From assembly GCA_964370855.1 (NCBI GenBank), contig CAYJMF010000003.1:1-64000 (forward strand): a stretch of DNA of 64,000 nt, read 5' to 3'. The position numbers and the translations under genes were made by a program. This DNA comes from JAKLKS01 sp964370855. Lineage in GTDB: Bacteria > Planctomycetota > JAJSAM01 > JAKLKS01. Positions 50,881-59,771 of the stretch are shown piece by piece. The notes under the pieces are model-generated. The model did no database searches. It was not told the DNA's origin and saw nothing but the letters and a program-made list of their open reading frames with translations. Each line of letters starts with the position of its first letter. Within the stretch, counting starts at the first letter, position 1.

Positions 50881-52245
50881 GTGCCCTCCGAGACCTCCCC
50901 GTTCGCGGACGTGATCCTGACCTGGGCCCGCGAGGTCCCGGAGAAGACCGCGGTCCTGAGGAAGGAAGAGGACGGCGGCTGGGTCGAGCTCGCCAGGGTC
51001 GAGGGGACCGAGTACACGGTCCGGGGCCTTCACCCCGAGCGGGCCCACGAATTCGCCGCCGCTCCGGTGCTGGCGGATGGGGGGCTCGCGCCGGAGGCGG
51101 ACTGGGAGACGGTCCGGGTGGCGCCGCTGGCCGAAGATGGCGCGCGGGCCCTCCCGGGGACGCCCACGGGTTTCGCCGCGGCCCAGGACGGCGCGAACCT
51201 CAACCTCCGGTGGGACGCCGCGGAGGACGGCGTGACGGACTCCTACGAGATCCGGGAGGGCGACTCCTGGGAGGACGGAACCCTCGTGACCGAGGGCCTC
51301 GCCGGCTCCCCCTACTCCTGGGCCTGGTGGGCATCGGGGGACCGGGCCCTGCACCTCAAGGCCGTTAACCGGCTCGGACGGACCTCGCCGGCGGCCGCCA
51401 CGGTGGCCGTCTCGATCGAGCCCCTTGGGGACCACGCGACGGATGCGGTCGACGACCAGGCAGGCCAGGGGTGGCCCGGGACCCCGACCCACCTCGAGGA
51501 CGACGGGACCGGCGCCCTCCGGCTGGAGGCCCTTCCCGCCCACTTCGGGGCGGCGACCACCCCGTTCGGGTCCTTCGTCGGCGTGCCTGCCTTCGCCCGG
51601 TACTGGCCCGAGGGGATCTACCTGTCGCCTGAGTTCGACGCGGGCCAGGTCGAGCACCAGCGCATCGAGGTCGACCTCGGCGGGGCGCAGCCCATTGACC
51701 CCGACATCCCCTTCGGCGCCTGCCACCGCCCCGCCCTCGGTGCCCGGAGGCGCCGGGACGGGACCACCGTCCCCCTCGGCACCCGCGGGTTCGCGTCGAG
51801 GAACTCCTGGCGGGCGACGCCGCTTCCCCCCGTGGACGCGACGGTCGAGGTCGACACCTCCTCGACCCCCGGTGGCGCATGGGACGGCTGGCGGCCCTTC
51901 GCCCCGGGAACCTACGCGTTCCGGCGCGTCCGCATCCGCGTCACCGTCCGCGGGGACGGACTCCGCTTCGTCCGGGTCCCGCACCTGGTGATCACACGGC
52001 GCAAGCTCAACCGCAAGCAGGAGGGAGACGTCGTGGTCGGCCCCGACGCCGATGTCGTGGTCCCCTTCCCGGTCCCCTTTCAGAACGCCCCGCGGGTGAC
52101 CGCCCACCTGCTCGGCTTCCCGGGCTCCGTGGAGATCGTCTCGGTTAGCCCCTCCGAGGTCGTCCTCCGCTCGGGCGCGGCGGTCTTCGCCGAGAGTCCG
52201 GCCACCTTCGCCCCGACGATCCACTGGCAAGCAATGGGGACGTAG
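50881..52245 (+). CDS. Phage tail tip / host-specificity-type protein with fibronectin-III-like domains
   Basis: A GTG start gives 454 residues. The N-terminal 180 residues form two FN3-like modules (ILTWAREVPEKTAVLRKEED; then LRWDAAEDGVTDSYEIREGD and DRALHLKAVNRLGRTSPAAA), as in the C-terminal halves of tail-tip J proteins. The middle part describes a structural beta domain (IYLSPEFDAGQVEHQRIEVD). The C-terminus (VVVPFPVPFQNAPRVTAHLL, FAESPATFAPTIHWQAMGT) resembles an H-type lectin fold used for receptor binding. The protein is short for J and may have lost its N-terminal hub part; there are only 43 bases between it and the hemerythrin gene. Confidence 0.7.
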   Translation: MPSETSPFADVILTWAREVPEKTAVLRKEEDGGWVELARVEGTEYTVRGLHPERAHEFAAAPVLADGGLAPEADWETVRVAPLAEDGARALPGTPTGFAAAQDGANLNLRWDAAEDGVTDSYEIREGDSWEDGTLVTEGLAGSPYSWAWWASGDRALHLKAVNRLGRTSPAAATVAVSIEPLGDHATDAVDDQAGQGWPGTPTHLEDDGTGALRLEALPAHFGAATTPFGSFVGVPAFARYWPEGIYLSPEFDAGQVEHQRIEVDLGGAQPIDPDIPFGACHRPALGARRRRDGTTVPLGTRGFASRNSWRATPLPPVDATVEVDTSSTPGGAWDGWRPFAPGTYAFRRVRIRVTVRGDGLRFVRVPHLVITRRKLNRKQEGDVVVGPDADVVVPFPVPFQNAPRVTAHLLGFPGSVEIVSVSPSEVVLRSGAAVFAESPATFAPTIHWQAMGT

Positions 52246-52252
52246 GGGACCG

Positions 52253-52726
52253 TCAGAGTCCCGTCAACCACCGGTGAACCACGACATCCCTCAGCAGCCG
52301 GCGGTCATCGAGGTCGAACGAGATCCCGTAGCTCTCCTTCACGAACCCGAACGTCCTCGGGTCGAATTCGATCCTGCAGAAGACCGCGGTGGCTTCAGTG
52401 GGGGGCGCCTGATTCCCGGCCGCATTCAGGAGGTACACGGAACTGAGCCCGTCCTTGCCTATGCCTGCTCCATGGAGGAACTCGAGGACCTCGTCCATCG
52501 GCGTTCCGACCGGGACCTTCGAAAGGAGGCCTTCGCGGATGATCTCGGGAGACCCTACTCGGCGCAGGTCGAACTGCCGCGCAAGGCGCGAGGTTGCATC
52601 CGGACTCACGCACCCGGCGACGAACACCAGCCCCGCAAGGACGAGTGTGCAAGCCAGCGCAGCAGCCCCCGCAATCCAGGACCATCGTCGACGTCTGCGG
52701 GTAGCGGTGGCAGGTTCCATCATCAC
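52253..52726 (-). CDS. Putative lipoprotein, function unknown
   Basis: The 157-residue product has a basic N-terminus, a membrane segment and a lipobox-like end (LACTLVLAGLVFVAGCVSPD, Cys near residue 39). The mature part has VPVGTPMDEVLEFLHGAGIG, a SmpA/BamE-like 'G-T-x-x-E-V' opening, and FVKESYGISFDLDDRRLLRD. It overlaps the end of the preceding minus-strand gene by four bases. Host-type cargo within the tail region. Confidence 0.6.
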   Translation of the reverse strand: MMMEPATATRRRRRWSWIAGAAALACTLVLAGLVFVAGCVSPDATSRLARQFDLRRVGSPEIIREGLLSKVPVGTPMDEVLEFLHGAGIGKDGLSSVYLLNAAGNQAPPTEATAVFCRIEFDPRTFGFVKESYGISFDLDDRRLLRDVVVHRWLTGL

Positions 52727-53580
52727 TCCCTCAGGGAGAGAAGTTCCTGGATCGCCACCTCGCGCCTACGAGCGGAGGACTCCGAATCCTGGATTCCCAT
52801 GTGATCCACCTCCTGGGCGCGCAGGTACTCCCTCAGTTGGTCAGCGAGATCCACCTCCGGTGCATCCGTCAAGAGGATGCGCTGGACCGGCGGGACGCAG
52901 CAGTCGTACTCGTCCTTGGCTTGCTTCTCGTGGGACACGCCGATGGGGTCCCAGATCCGGAGAAGCACTCCCGCGATCTTCCGGTCGAGGTTCCTCAGTT
53001 CGGACCTCTCGGAATCCAGCGGCCGTCGCCAACCGAGGAACCCTGCCTCTACAGCGCCCCCCGAAGGACCTCGCCCGGGCGTCCCCGCCCAGGCCTCGAT
53101 CTCGGGAAGGACCTTCCGCAGGTGGTCGCGGATCTCCGTTCGACACTCGGCCCTGCGCTCGGCCCGCAGTTTGGGATCCACCATCTCATCGAGTCCGTTG
53201 CAGCACTCACAGGAGTAGTAGACGAGCGGCCCCCTCGCCTCCACGGGGAGACCCTTCTCCACGCTTCTGAGGTTGCTGAAGTAGCCCGCGCCCCAGAGCG
53301 GATCAATGGACCCGGAGAGGATGGACCTTGCCATCGACACGGTCACCATGCGCTCGGCCTGCGCCTGGGTCGGGAGCTGCAACCCGGCAGCCCGAAGTGC
53401 CCTCTCCAGGAGTTCCCGGGCGTCATCGGTGCTGAGTCTGGCGTCCCCGGCGATGAGACGGAACTCCGTGCAATCGAAGGGGGAGTCCAGCGCCTCGTAG
53501 GCGACATCCCGCAGGTGGTCGACATCCATGAGGCCGACCTGCCAGAACGCCGCCCGTTCCAGGAGGTCGTCCTTCGTCAC
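52723..53580 (-). CDS. Unknown protein in an inverted cargo operon
   Basis: A GTG at 53580 overlaps the stop of the upstream gene (53577-53579). The 285-residue product is mostly helical with LLERAAFWQVGLMDVDHLRD, RLSTDDARELLERALRAAGL, a Cys cluster YYSCECCNGLDEMV near residue 120, and a later DEYDCCVPPVQRILL. The two CxxC/CC groups could bind a metal. No family recognised. Third of three coupled minus-strand genes inside the phage tail region would be the lipoprotein downstream. Confidence 0.5.
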   Translation of the reverse strand: MTKDDLLERAAFWQVGLMDVDHLRDVAYEALDSPFDCTEFRLIAGDARLSTDDARELLERALRAAGLQLPTQAQAERMVTVSMARSILSGSIDPLWGAGYFSNLRSVEKGLPVEARGPLVYYSCECCNGLDEMVDPKLRAERRAECRTEIRDHLRKVLPEIEAWAGTPGRGPSGGAVEAGFLGWRRPLDSERSELRNLDRKIAGVLLRIWDPIGVSHEKQAKDEYDCCVPPVQRILLTDAPEVDLADQLREYLRAQEVDHMGIQDSESSARRREVAIQELLSLRE

Positions 53581-54899
53581 CCGTTCACGATCCTCTGCCG
53601 GAGGACGTTCCACCGCAGGTGGTCCCCGTCGATGTTCCCGGCGTCGAACCCTTTGCTCCAGGAGGAGGAGACGACCGTCGGCGGGACGGGGGCGCGGGTC
53701 TTCTCGTCCACGAGCCGGTAGGTGCGGCAGCGGCTGTCGGCCGGCGGGGCGCTGGCGAACTCGGGCGGGAGCGTGGGCCGCGGCGGGGCCGTGCGGTTGG
53801 CCTCGACGAGGAGGTCCTCCAGCCGGTCCATGTCGAGGACCTCGAGGAGCCGGTCCCCGACGACGGTGATCCCCTTCGGCTGCCACAGCATGGCCGCCGG
53901 GATCGCGTTGCCGGAGGAGCCGATGATCCAGCACCAGTGCCAGCCCGTGGGAAGCGGGCGGGCGGGGATCTCCCCCACCTGCAAGGCCGCGGAAGGTGTG
54001 TTCTCAGGGGTCGGCTCCACCCAGGGGACGTCGCTGCTCGGTCCGCGGAGGGTGGCCCGGATGGAGAACCCGTTCTCCTCCCGGCTCTGTTCCATGGAGG
54101 TCTCCGGGAGCGGCTCCGTCGGCGCCTGGGGCCTCGACGGGAAGGGCCGCTCGCGAAGGACCGCCTTCGACAGGATCAGCCCGGCGTTCTCACGGGTCTC
54201 GCCGTAGGTCAGGATCTTCCCGAGCCAGCCGTCGGTGGCGTACCAGACGTTCGAACGGGCGGGGCGTTCGCGGAACAACCGGTCCCGGATGGTGTGGAGG
54301 CCGCCGCTCCACACCCCCCTCGCTCCGCCCGGAAGGGGGACGGGCATGTGGACCCGCCCGGGGCCGTGGCGGGCGATGTCGAGGCCGGACACGAAGGAGG
54401 CCACCAGCTCCACCGGTGGCGCGTTCTTCGCCTCGAGGGCCGCGATCACGCCGGCCAGCGTCTCCGAGGGCCCTCCCCGGGTCATCTCGAACCAGCGGCC
54501 GTCGGCGCCGTAGCAGACCGTCACCGAGTGCGGGCCGTCGTGGATCTGGACGCTCCCCGCCCCGAGGTCGCGCAGCTTCGGCGCCGGCCCAGGCCGCGGC
54601 TTCGGCTCCTCGTACACCCCGGGAACGGCGGTCATCACCGGCGAGGGCCCTTCCCGGCCTCCCCGCGTCACGGAGAGGAGCGGCCAGGGGAGGATCCACT
54701 TCGAGCCCGGGGCCTCCCTCCGGAACAGGGTTCGGGTCGTCTCCCCGTTCAAGGTCTCGATCCACGCCTCCTCGCCGAGGTGGTCCACGACCATCTCGAA
54801 GAGCATCTCGGAGTGGCGCCGCGTGGGGATCGCGTCCCGGATCGCGTGCGTCGACCGGAACTCGTCCGCGTCGGGGCTCTTCTCCCTCGGATCCGCCAT
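53577..54899 (-). CDS. Unknown protein, first gene of the inverted cargo operon
   Basis: The ATG at 54899 is preceded by GGGAGGTGGGAC and is preferred to an ATG at 54920; the product is 440 residues. It includes FEMVVDHLGEEAWIETLNGE, VQIHDGPHSVTVCYGADGRW, VSGLDIARHGPGRVHMPVPL and SNVWYATDGWLGKILTYGET. Beta-rich, soluble, without signal or membrane segments. I do not recognise the family. A still longer open frame extends upstream to 57005 but is the antisense of phage fibre genes and not coding. Confidence 0.5.
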   Translation of the reverse strand: MADPREKSPDADEFRSTHAIRDAIPTRRHSEMLFEMVVDHLGEEAWIETLNGETTRTLFRREAPGSKWILPWPLLSVTRGGREGPSPVMTAVPGVYEEPKPRPGPAPKLRDLGAGSVQIHDGPHSVTVCYGADGRWFEMTRGGPSETLAGVIAALEAKNAPPVELVASFVSGLDIARHGPGRVHMPVPLPGGARGVWSGGLHTIRDRLFRERPARSNVWYATDGWLGKILTYGETRENAGLILSKAVLRERPFPSRPQAPTEPLPETSMEQSREENGFSIRATLRGPSSDVPWVEPTPENTPSAALQVGEIPARPLPTGWHWCWIIGSSGNAIPAAMLWQPKGITVVGDRLLEVLDMDRLEDLLVEANRTAPPRPTLPPEFASAPPADSRCRTYRLVDEKTRAPVPPTVVSSSWSKGFDAGNIDGDHLRWNVLRQRIVNG

Positions 54900-55001
54900 G
54901 TCCCACCTCCCATCGCTCATGACCGGCTCCACTATACCGCCCGGCCGCCTTGACCGACCCTCCGCACCCCGGGACCCTCGGTCCATCCCTGGGGGGACCC
55001 C

Positions 55002-55979
55002 ATGGCCTGGAAGAAGCTCATCACCGAGGACGACTTCGGCGGCTTCGCCAACCCTTCGGCGACCATCGGCGGCGCGGCGGTCAACGGGTCGGCGACGACG
55101 GCGATCCGCTCCGACGCGGCGCCGGCACTCGGCCCGCTCACCCGCGACCTCGCCTTCGGCGGTTTCAAGGGGACCGGGGCCGGGGACCCGACGGCGGCCC
55201 AGGACCTCGCCACGAAGGCCTACGTGGACGCCCTCGCCCAGGGGCTCTCCCCCAAGGAGGCGGTCCGGGTCCGCTCCGGCGCCAACGTCAACACCGCCTC
55301 CCCGGGGGCCAACGTGGACGGGGTCGCCATGGCCGCGGGCGACCGCGTCCTTCTCTCCAACCAGATCACCGCCTCCCAGAACGGCCTCTGGGTCTGGAAC
55401 GGCGCCGCCGTGGCCATGACCCGCGCCCTCGACGCCGACAGCGAGGCCGACCTCCTCGGGGCCTCGGTGTTCGTGCTGGAGGGGACGAGCGCCGACACCC
55501 TCTGGACCCTCACCACCGACGCCCCCATCACGGTCGGGACCACGGCCCTCACCTGGACCCAGTTCAACAGCGCCGGCGACATCGTGGGCGGGAACGGCCT
55601 CACCAAGACCGGGAACACCCTCGACGTGAACGTGGACGGCTCCTCCCTGGAGATCAACGCCGACGCCCTCCGGGTGAAGGCCCTCGGCATCACCGACGCC
55701 CACGTCGCCGCCGCCAACAAGGACGGCGCCGTTGGCACCGCCTCCCTCCGGACCCTCGGGACGGGCGGCCAGCAGGCCTGCGCCGGGAACGACGGGCGCC
55801 TCGCCGACACCCGCGTCCCCGCGGCCACCCAGGGCGGGACCGCCTGGGACTTCAACGACAACGAGGTCCTCGGGCTCCGGCCGAAGGGCTACACCACCGG
55901 CGCCCGCCCGGGGTCCGCCGCGGCGGGGAGGCTCATCTTCGACACCACCATCTCGAGGCCCATGGTCTGGGTGCCGTAG
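55002..55979 (+). CDS. Phage tail fibre protein
   Basis: The 325-residue protein starts MAWKKLITEDDFGGFANPSA, a head shared with the fibre at 56274 (MAGWRQVVTEDDV). Next comes the conserved DPTAAQDLATKAYVDALAQG segment found in many tail-fibre proteins, where fibre subunits trimerise. Thr/Ala/Asn-rich beta repeats follow (SGANVNTASPGANVDGVAMA, ITASQNGLWVWNGAAVAMTR). The C-terminus (RPGSAAAGRLIFDTTISRPM) is a typical fibre tip. RBS AGCC-rich, weak. Confidence 0.85.
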   Translation: MAWKKLITEDDFGGFANPSATIGGAAVNGSATTAIRSDAAPALGPLTRDLAFGGFKGTGAGDPTAAQDLATKAYVDALAQGLSPKEAVRVRSGANVNTASPGANVDGVAMAAGDRVLLSNQITASQNGLWVWNGAAVAMTRALDADSEADLLGASVFVLEGTSADTLWTLTTDAPITVGTTALTWTQFNSAGDIVGGNGLTKTGNTLDVNVDGSSLEINADALRVKALGITDAHVAAANKDGAVGTASLRTLGTGGQQACAGNDGRLADTRVPAATQGGTAWDFNDNEVLGLRPKGYTTGARPGSAAAGRLIFDTTISRPMVWVP

Positions 55980-55982
55980 CCC

Positions 55983-56270
55983 GTGCCGGCGGCCCCCCGC
56001 CTCGCCGGGAAGCCCCCCTCGCCGCTGGCCAGAGTCCGCCTCCTCGGGCGCCCGCCCGCGGCCTCCCCCGCCCTCCCCGACCCGGGCCCCCCGGTGCCCC
56101 CCGGCTACCGGGCGGCGGGCCAGAAGGACCTCACGCGGGCCCTCTACGAGGATCTCGGCGAGGTCGTCAACCGCCACTGCCCGAGCCCCGAGACCCTCCT
56201 CATGGCCCTGGAGCTCCTCCGGCTCTCGGCCCTCGCGCCCCGCCAGCGCCAGATGGAGCTCGAGGAGTAG
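55983..56270 (+). CDS. Small phage protein between fibre genes
   Basis: A GTG three bases after the fibre stop opens 95 residues. The first half is Pro/Arg-rich; the second (LTRALYEDLGEVVNRHCPSP, ETLLMALELLRLSALAPRQR) is helical. Similar short acidic-helical frames occur between fibre genes in phages, but no function is known. Confidence 0.55.
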   Translation: MPAAPRLAGKPPSPLARVRLLGRPPAASPALPDPGPPVPPGYRAAGQKDLTRALYEDLGEVVNRHCPSPETLLMALELLRLSALAPRQRQMELEE

Positions 56271-56273
56271 CCC

Positions 56274-57017
56274 ATGGCCGGATGGCGCCAGGTGGTCACC
56301 GAGGACGACGTGAGCGCCCCGGGCGGGGTGGCCCCGCTCGACGGCGGCCAGAAGGTCCCCCTCGCCAACCTCCCCTCGGGAATCCTCCTCAGGGTCACGG
56401 TGTTCACCGCCAACGGGAACTGGGCCCCCCTCCCGGACACGAAGAGCGCCCTCGTGGAGCTCCTCGGCGGCGGCGGCGGGGGCGGCGGCGCCCTGTCCAT
56501 CCCGGGGATGGGGAGCGCCGCGGCGGGCGGGGGTGCGGCGGGCGCCTACCTCCGGAAGGTGATCCCGAACCCCTCCGGCTCCTACCCCGTCACCATCGGC
56601 CTCGGCGGTCCCGGGGGCGCGCCCGGGGCCGCAGGTACCGCCGGGGGGAACACGACCTTCGGGACTGGGGGCGGGCAGCTCGTGGCGCCCGGGGGCGGCG
56701 GCGGCGCCGGGGGTGGGAACGCCGCCGGGGACGCCTTCACCGGCGCCGGGGTGAGCGGCCTCGCCACGGGCGGGGACCTGAACGGCCTCGGGGCCCCGGG
56801 GAGCGTCGGCATCGTCCTCGCCGGCGCCCTGGCCCTCGGCGGCGGGGGCGGCTCCAGCGCGCTCGGGGGCGGCGGCGGGGACGAGGTCGTGAACGGCCCC
56901 GGCATGAACGCCGGCGGCCCCGGGGCTGGCGGCGGCGGGGGCGGCGACCAGGCCGGCGCCGGCTCTCCCGGGGGCAACGGGACCGACGGCATCGCCATCG
57001 TCCACGAGTACTCGTAG
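56274..57017 (+). CDS. Glycine-rich phage tail fibre
   Basis: The 247-residue protein shares the N-terminal anchor with the fibre at 55002 (WRQVVTEDDV). A short beta segment (ILLRVTVFTANGNWAPLPDT) introduces a chain of more than 45 percent glycine with poly-Gly runs (GGGGGGGGALSIPGMG, GGGGSSALGGGGGDEVVNG). It ends GTDGIAIVHEYS, as do Gly-rich tip domains of receptor-binding fibres, where polyglycine-II helices pack. Such tips often diversify. The start is three bases after the preceding stop. Confidence 0.82.
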   Translation: MAGWRQVVTEDDVSAPGGVAPLDGGQKVPLANLPSGILLRVTVFTANGNWAPLPDTKSALVELLGGGGGGGGALSIPGMGSAAAGGGAAGAYLRKVIPNPSGSYPVTIGLGGPGGAPGAAGTAGGNTTFGTGGGQLVAPGGGGGAGGGNAAGDAFTGAGVSGLATGGDLNGLGAPGSVGIVLAGALALGGGGGSSALGGGGGDEVVNGPGMNAGGPGAGGGGGGDQAGAGSPGGNGTDGIAIVHEYS

Positions 57018-57031
57018 CGCAGGGTAGACCG

Positions 57032-57841
57032 CTACCCACCAGGGGCCTCGCCCTCTCTTCGTTGGCGTTCCCGCTCCATGCTCTCCGCTGCGGTTCGTAG
57101 GACTTCGTCCTTGGGGCGATAGTCGCAGGGGTACGGCGTGTAGATCTCGAGGGGAGGAAGGCTGAGCCAGACTGTGTCCTCTCGACCGTACGAGTACCGG
57201 GCGAAGCGGGAGATCTCAACCAATCGCTTGTCGGGACACTCCGAGTCAAACGTCATCACATATCCGATGGGCGGGAAGGAGATCTCGCTGACGACCCACA
57301 TTCTCCCGACGAGAATCTGCCCAATGACGGACCGTCCTGATTGCCTGGCCTTGGCGCTCACATGGAAGTAGGCGTAGACCCGATACGCCGGGTCCATGTA
57401 GCGCCGGTCCCGATCAAGAACGAAACTGACGAGGTCTGGGCTCTCCTGGCGCAGCCCATCTCCATGCGCGCTGAAGAACATGCACACCACCTGCTTGATG
57501 ACGCTGAGGGGCCGGATGCGAAACGGGAGGACCATCGATGGACGGCCGCCGGAGGCGTCCAGGATCTGGAACCCCTGTCGCTCCCATTCGACATAGTGGG
57601 CTCCGTACCACTTGCCGGTGATGTTGTTGCAGCGTGCGCACAGGGTGTGGGATCCCGCCCCCTTCTGCTCGATGCGGCCACGAACCGTGTCGAAGTCCCC
57701 CTGCCGGCGGAGGATCTCCTCCCCCCGAGCGAGAACAATTGGATGCTTGTTGTACGCGGCGCGGGGGGGGACGTGCTCAAAGGTCAACTCCCCATGGGTT
57801 CCGCACAGTTGGCAGATTCCCACGACGCGCTTCTTGGCCAT
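57032..57841 (-). CDS. HNH-endonuclease-like protein
   Basis: The 269-residue protein begins MAKKRVVGICQLCGTHGELT and continues FEHVPPRAAYN, with LCARCNNITG near residue 78. The CxxC, H (EHVPPRA) and CxxCN spacing is that of zinc-bound HNH nucleases of the HNH_5-like group. The remaining 180 residues are beta-rich (RYMDPAYRVYAYFHVSAKAR, MWVVSEISFPPIGYVMTF). Inverted relative to the phage genes, so a moron or homing-type insertion. Composition is less GC-rich than the flanking fibre genes. Confidence 0.75.
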   Translation of the reverse strand: MAKKRVVGICQLCGTHGELTFEHVPPRAAYNKHPIVLARGEEILRRQGDFDTVRGRIEQKGAGSHTLCARCNNITGKWYGAHYVEWERQGFQILDASGGRPSMVLPFRIRPLSVIKQVVCMFFSAHGDGLRQESPDLVSFVLDRDRRYMDPAYRVYAYFHVSAKARQSGRSVIGQILVGRMWVVSEISFPPIGYVMTFDSECPDKRLVEISRFARYSYGREDTVWLSLPPLEIYTPYPCDYRPKDEVLRTAAESMERERQRREGEAPGG

Positions 57842-57991
57842 GATGGGCTGCAGTGTAGCCGAGCACTTGCAGCGAGAACCGGCGAGGAATGACCCTTGCG
57901 GACCACCTCCGCACGGTGACCAGGCCACCTCTTCCAGCGTCGCATCCACCCCCCCGTTGCACGAGCCTCCGCCCCCGCCGAGGCTCGTCCC

Positions 57992-58987
57992 ATGCCCCCC
58001 ACCTGGGACCCGCTCAACGACGACCCGCAGACCGGGGACTCCATCCCGGTCGCCTTCCTCGAGCTCGAGGGGCGGACCGTGGAGCTCCGGAAGGGGTTCG
58101 CCGGCGCAACCGCGCCCGCCTCCCCCGAGGAGGGGCAGGTCTGGGTGGACACCTCGGCGATCCCCCACCGGGTCTACCGCTACCTCCTCATCGACGGGGG
58201 GAACCCCTCTTGGCAGCCCGTTGGGCCGCTCTCCCGGCTCCCGGGCTCCATCAACGGGGACCCGTCCCTCGTGGACGACCGGCTGGCGCCCTTCGAGTAC
58301 CTGGCGCTCCGCCTCGAGAACCGCAACGCCTTCCCTGCCCCCTCCCCCACCAACCCCGGGCTCCTCGTCTACCGGCTCGCCGACGGCGAGGTCTGTGTCG
58401 CCGACGAGCCGGTCTCGGGGGGCTGGAAGGGGCTCCTCAGCGTGACGCCCGGGGCCTCCTACGACACGGTCGAGCTCCCCCTCGAGGGCGACCTCGGGAA
58501 CGACGCCACGGACCCGCCGACCAAGGTCCGCAAGGGCGCTCTCGAGGGCTGGCTCTTCGACGCGACGGCCGAGAAGCGGACCTTCGCCTTTGTGGTCCCC
58601 CGGAACTGGCAGGGGGCCTCGGACCTCAGGCTCCGGGTGTTCCAGGTCCTCGGCCAGGCCGAGGCCGCGGGGAACGACATCGAGTGGACCGGCGAGGTCC
58701 GGACCCTCGTCCCGGCGCAGGAGAGCGTCACCAAGGGGCCGACGGCACTGGCGGACGCTGTGACCGACATCGGGGCCGACCCCGAGGGCACCGGCGACGG
58801 GGGCGGTCCGCACCTGACCGAGCTCGTCGTCGACCACGACGACGCCCTGAACCCCGTCTCCACGGGGTGCCTGGTGCTGGCGACCCTCTGGCGGAAGACG
58901 GTCGGGGGCGGGGGGAAGGCCAGCGGGACGGTGGTCTTCCGGGTGGAGCTCGCCTACGCGCAGCGCCCCCGCCACGAGAGGGCCTGA
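57992..58987 (+). CDS. Phage structural protein, probably tail or fibre associated
   Basis: The 331-residue product contains EEGQVWVDTSAIPHRVYRYL, common in tail-fibre and base-plate proteins, then LVDDRLAPFEYLALRLENRN. A beta-sandwich follows (VELPLEGDLGNDATDPPTKV, FAFVVPRNWQGASDLRLRVF, and a terminal SGTVVFRVELAYA) reminiscent of carbohydrate-binding fibre parts. The family was not identified more precisely. It follows the inverted HNH gene and precedes the small membrane protein by three bases. Confidence 0.6.
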   Translation: MPPTWDPLNDDPQTGDSIPVAFLELEGRTVELRKGFAGATAPASPEEGQVWVDTSAIPHRVYRYLLIDGGNPSWQPVGPLSRLPGSINGDPSLVDDRLAPFEYLALRLENRNAFPAPSPTNPGLLVYRLADGEVCVADEPVSGGWKGLLSVTPGASYDTVELPLEGDLGNDATDPPTKVRKGALEGWLFDATAEKRTFAFVVPRNWQGASDLRLRVFQVLGQAEAAGNDIEWTGEVRTLVPAQESVTKGPTALADAVTDIGADPEGTGDGGGPHLTELVVDHDDALNPVSTGCLVLATLWRKTVGGGGKASGTVVFRVELAYAQRPRHERA

Positions 58988-58990
58988 CAC

Positions 58991-59257
58991 ATGGAACCGC
59001 TCCTCCTCGAGGTCGCCAAGCAGGTTCCGGCGCTGCTGGTCCTGGTCCTCCTCGTCAACCGCTTCCTCGCCGCGCTCAAGGAGCGGGACGACGGGTTCCG
59101 GCAGGTGCTGTCGGAGGCCATCGCCACGCAGAAGGAGACGAACCAGATGCTCGGGCGCGTGGGCCAGGCCCTCGACTAGCAGACCGAGGACGCCGCCCGC
59201 ACCCGGAAGGTCCTGCACGACACTCAGGAGGCGCTCGCCTCCACCCACCGGGGCTGA
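58991..59257 (+). pseudogene. Small membrane protein interrupted by an in-frame amber codon
   Basis: Frame 58991-59179 gives 62 residues: a membrane helix (VPALLVLVLLVNRFLAALKE) and a helical tail ending GRVGQALD before TAG (59177-59179). The same frame then continues for 25 sense codons (QTEDAARTRKVLHDTQEALA, STHRG) to a TGA at 59255-59257, in matching heptad style. A single change of one codon to TAG would account for this, so the 88-residue original is either mutated or read through. Holin-like or lysis-cassette position, before two lipoprotein-type genes. Confidence 0.6.
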
Positions 59258-59273
59258 GCCCCAGGAGAACGCC

Positions 59274-59768
59274 ATGCGACTCGTCGTCCTCGCCGCGCTG
59301 ATGCTCGTCGTCCTCGCTTCCGGCTGCGCCACCGGGCGCGCCGACGCCGGCGCCGCGAACCCGACGCTCTCCTGGTCCGCCGGCGTGCTGGCCGTCGAGC
59401 GCGCCGAGACCGTCCGCACCGAGGTCCAGGTCACCGGCTGGCCCCTCGGCATGGACCGCTGGACCCCGGAGCAGATCGCCGCCTTCGTCCAGGCCCGCGG
59501 CACCGCCGGGAACCCCGGGGGCGTGGGCGACCTGTTCTATTCGAGGCAGGACATCAAGGTCGGCACCGACCAGCGCGGCGGGAGCGGCTCTGCCACCCAG
59601 GAGACTCCCGTCCACCTGAACGCCGACCTCTCCGGCGCCGCCATCGGGGCCGCCAGGGCCGCGGGGGAGGCGCTCGGGCTCGGGACCGGGAAAGCCGCCG
59701 CGGCCCCCGCGGCCGGCGCCACCAAGCCCCCGCCCGCCCCCGCCGAGCCTCCCCCCAACGGGAAGTAG
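59274..59768 (+). CDS. Phage-region lipoprotein, possible outer spanin or lysis accessory
   Basis: The 164-residue product has a lipoprotein signal peptide (LVVLAALMLVVLASGCATGR, lipobox ASGC near residue 19). The mature part has VERAETVRTEVQVTGWPLGM and an Ala/Pro-rich C-terminus (KPPPAPAEPPPNGK). AGGAGAACGCC precedes the ATG. The position after a holin-like gene suggests an outer-membrane spanin or lysis lipoprotein; this is inferred from order only. Confidence 0.6.
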   Translation: MRLVVLAALMLVVLASGCATGRADAGAANPTLSWSAGVLAVERAETVRTEVQVTGWPLGMDRWTPEQIAAFVQARGTAGNPGGVGDLFYSRQDIKVGTDQRGGSGSATQETPVHLNADLSGAAIGAARAAGEALGLGTGKAAAAPAAGATKPPPAPAEPPPNGK

Positions 59769-59771
59769 CCC

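Noticed and set aside
53577..57005. A 1142-codon minus-strand frame
   Set aside because: Only the part from 54899 is protein-like with a ribosome-binding site; the rest is antisense to the two tail-fibre genes.
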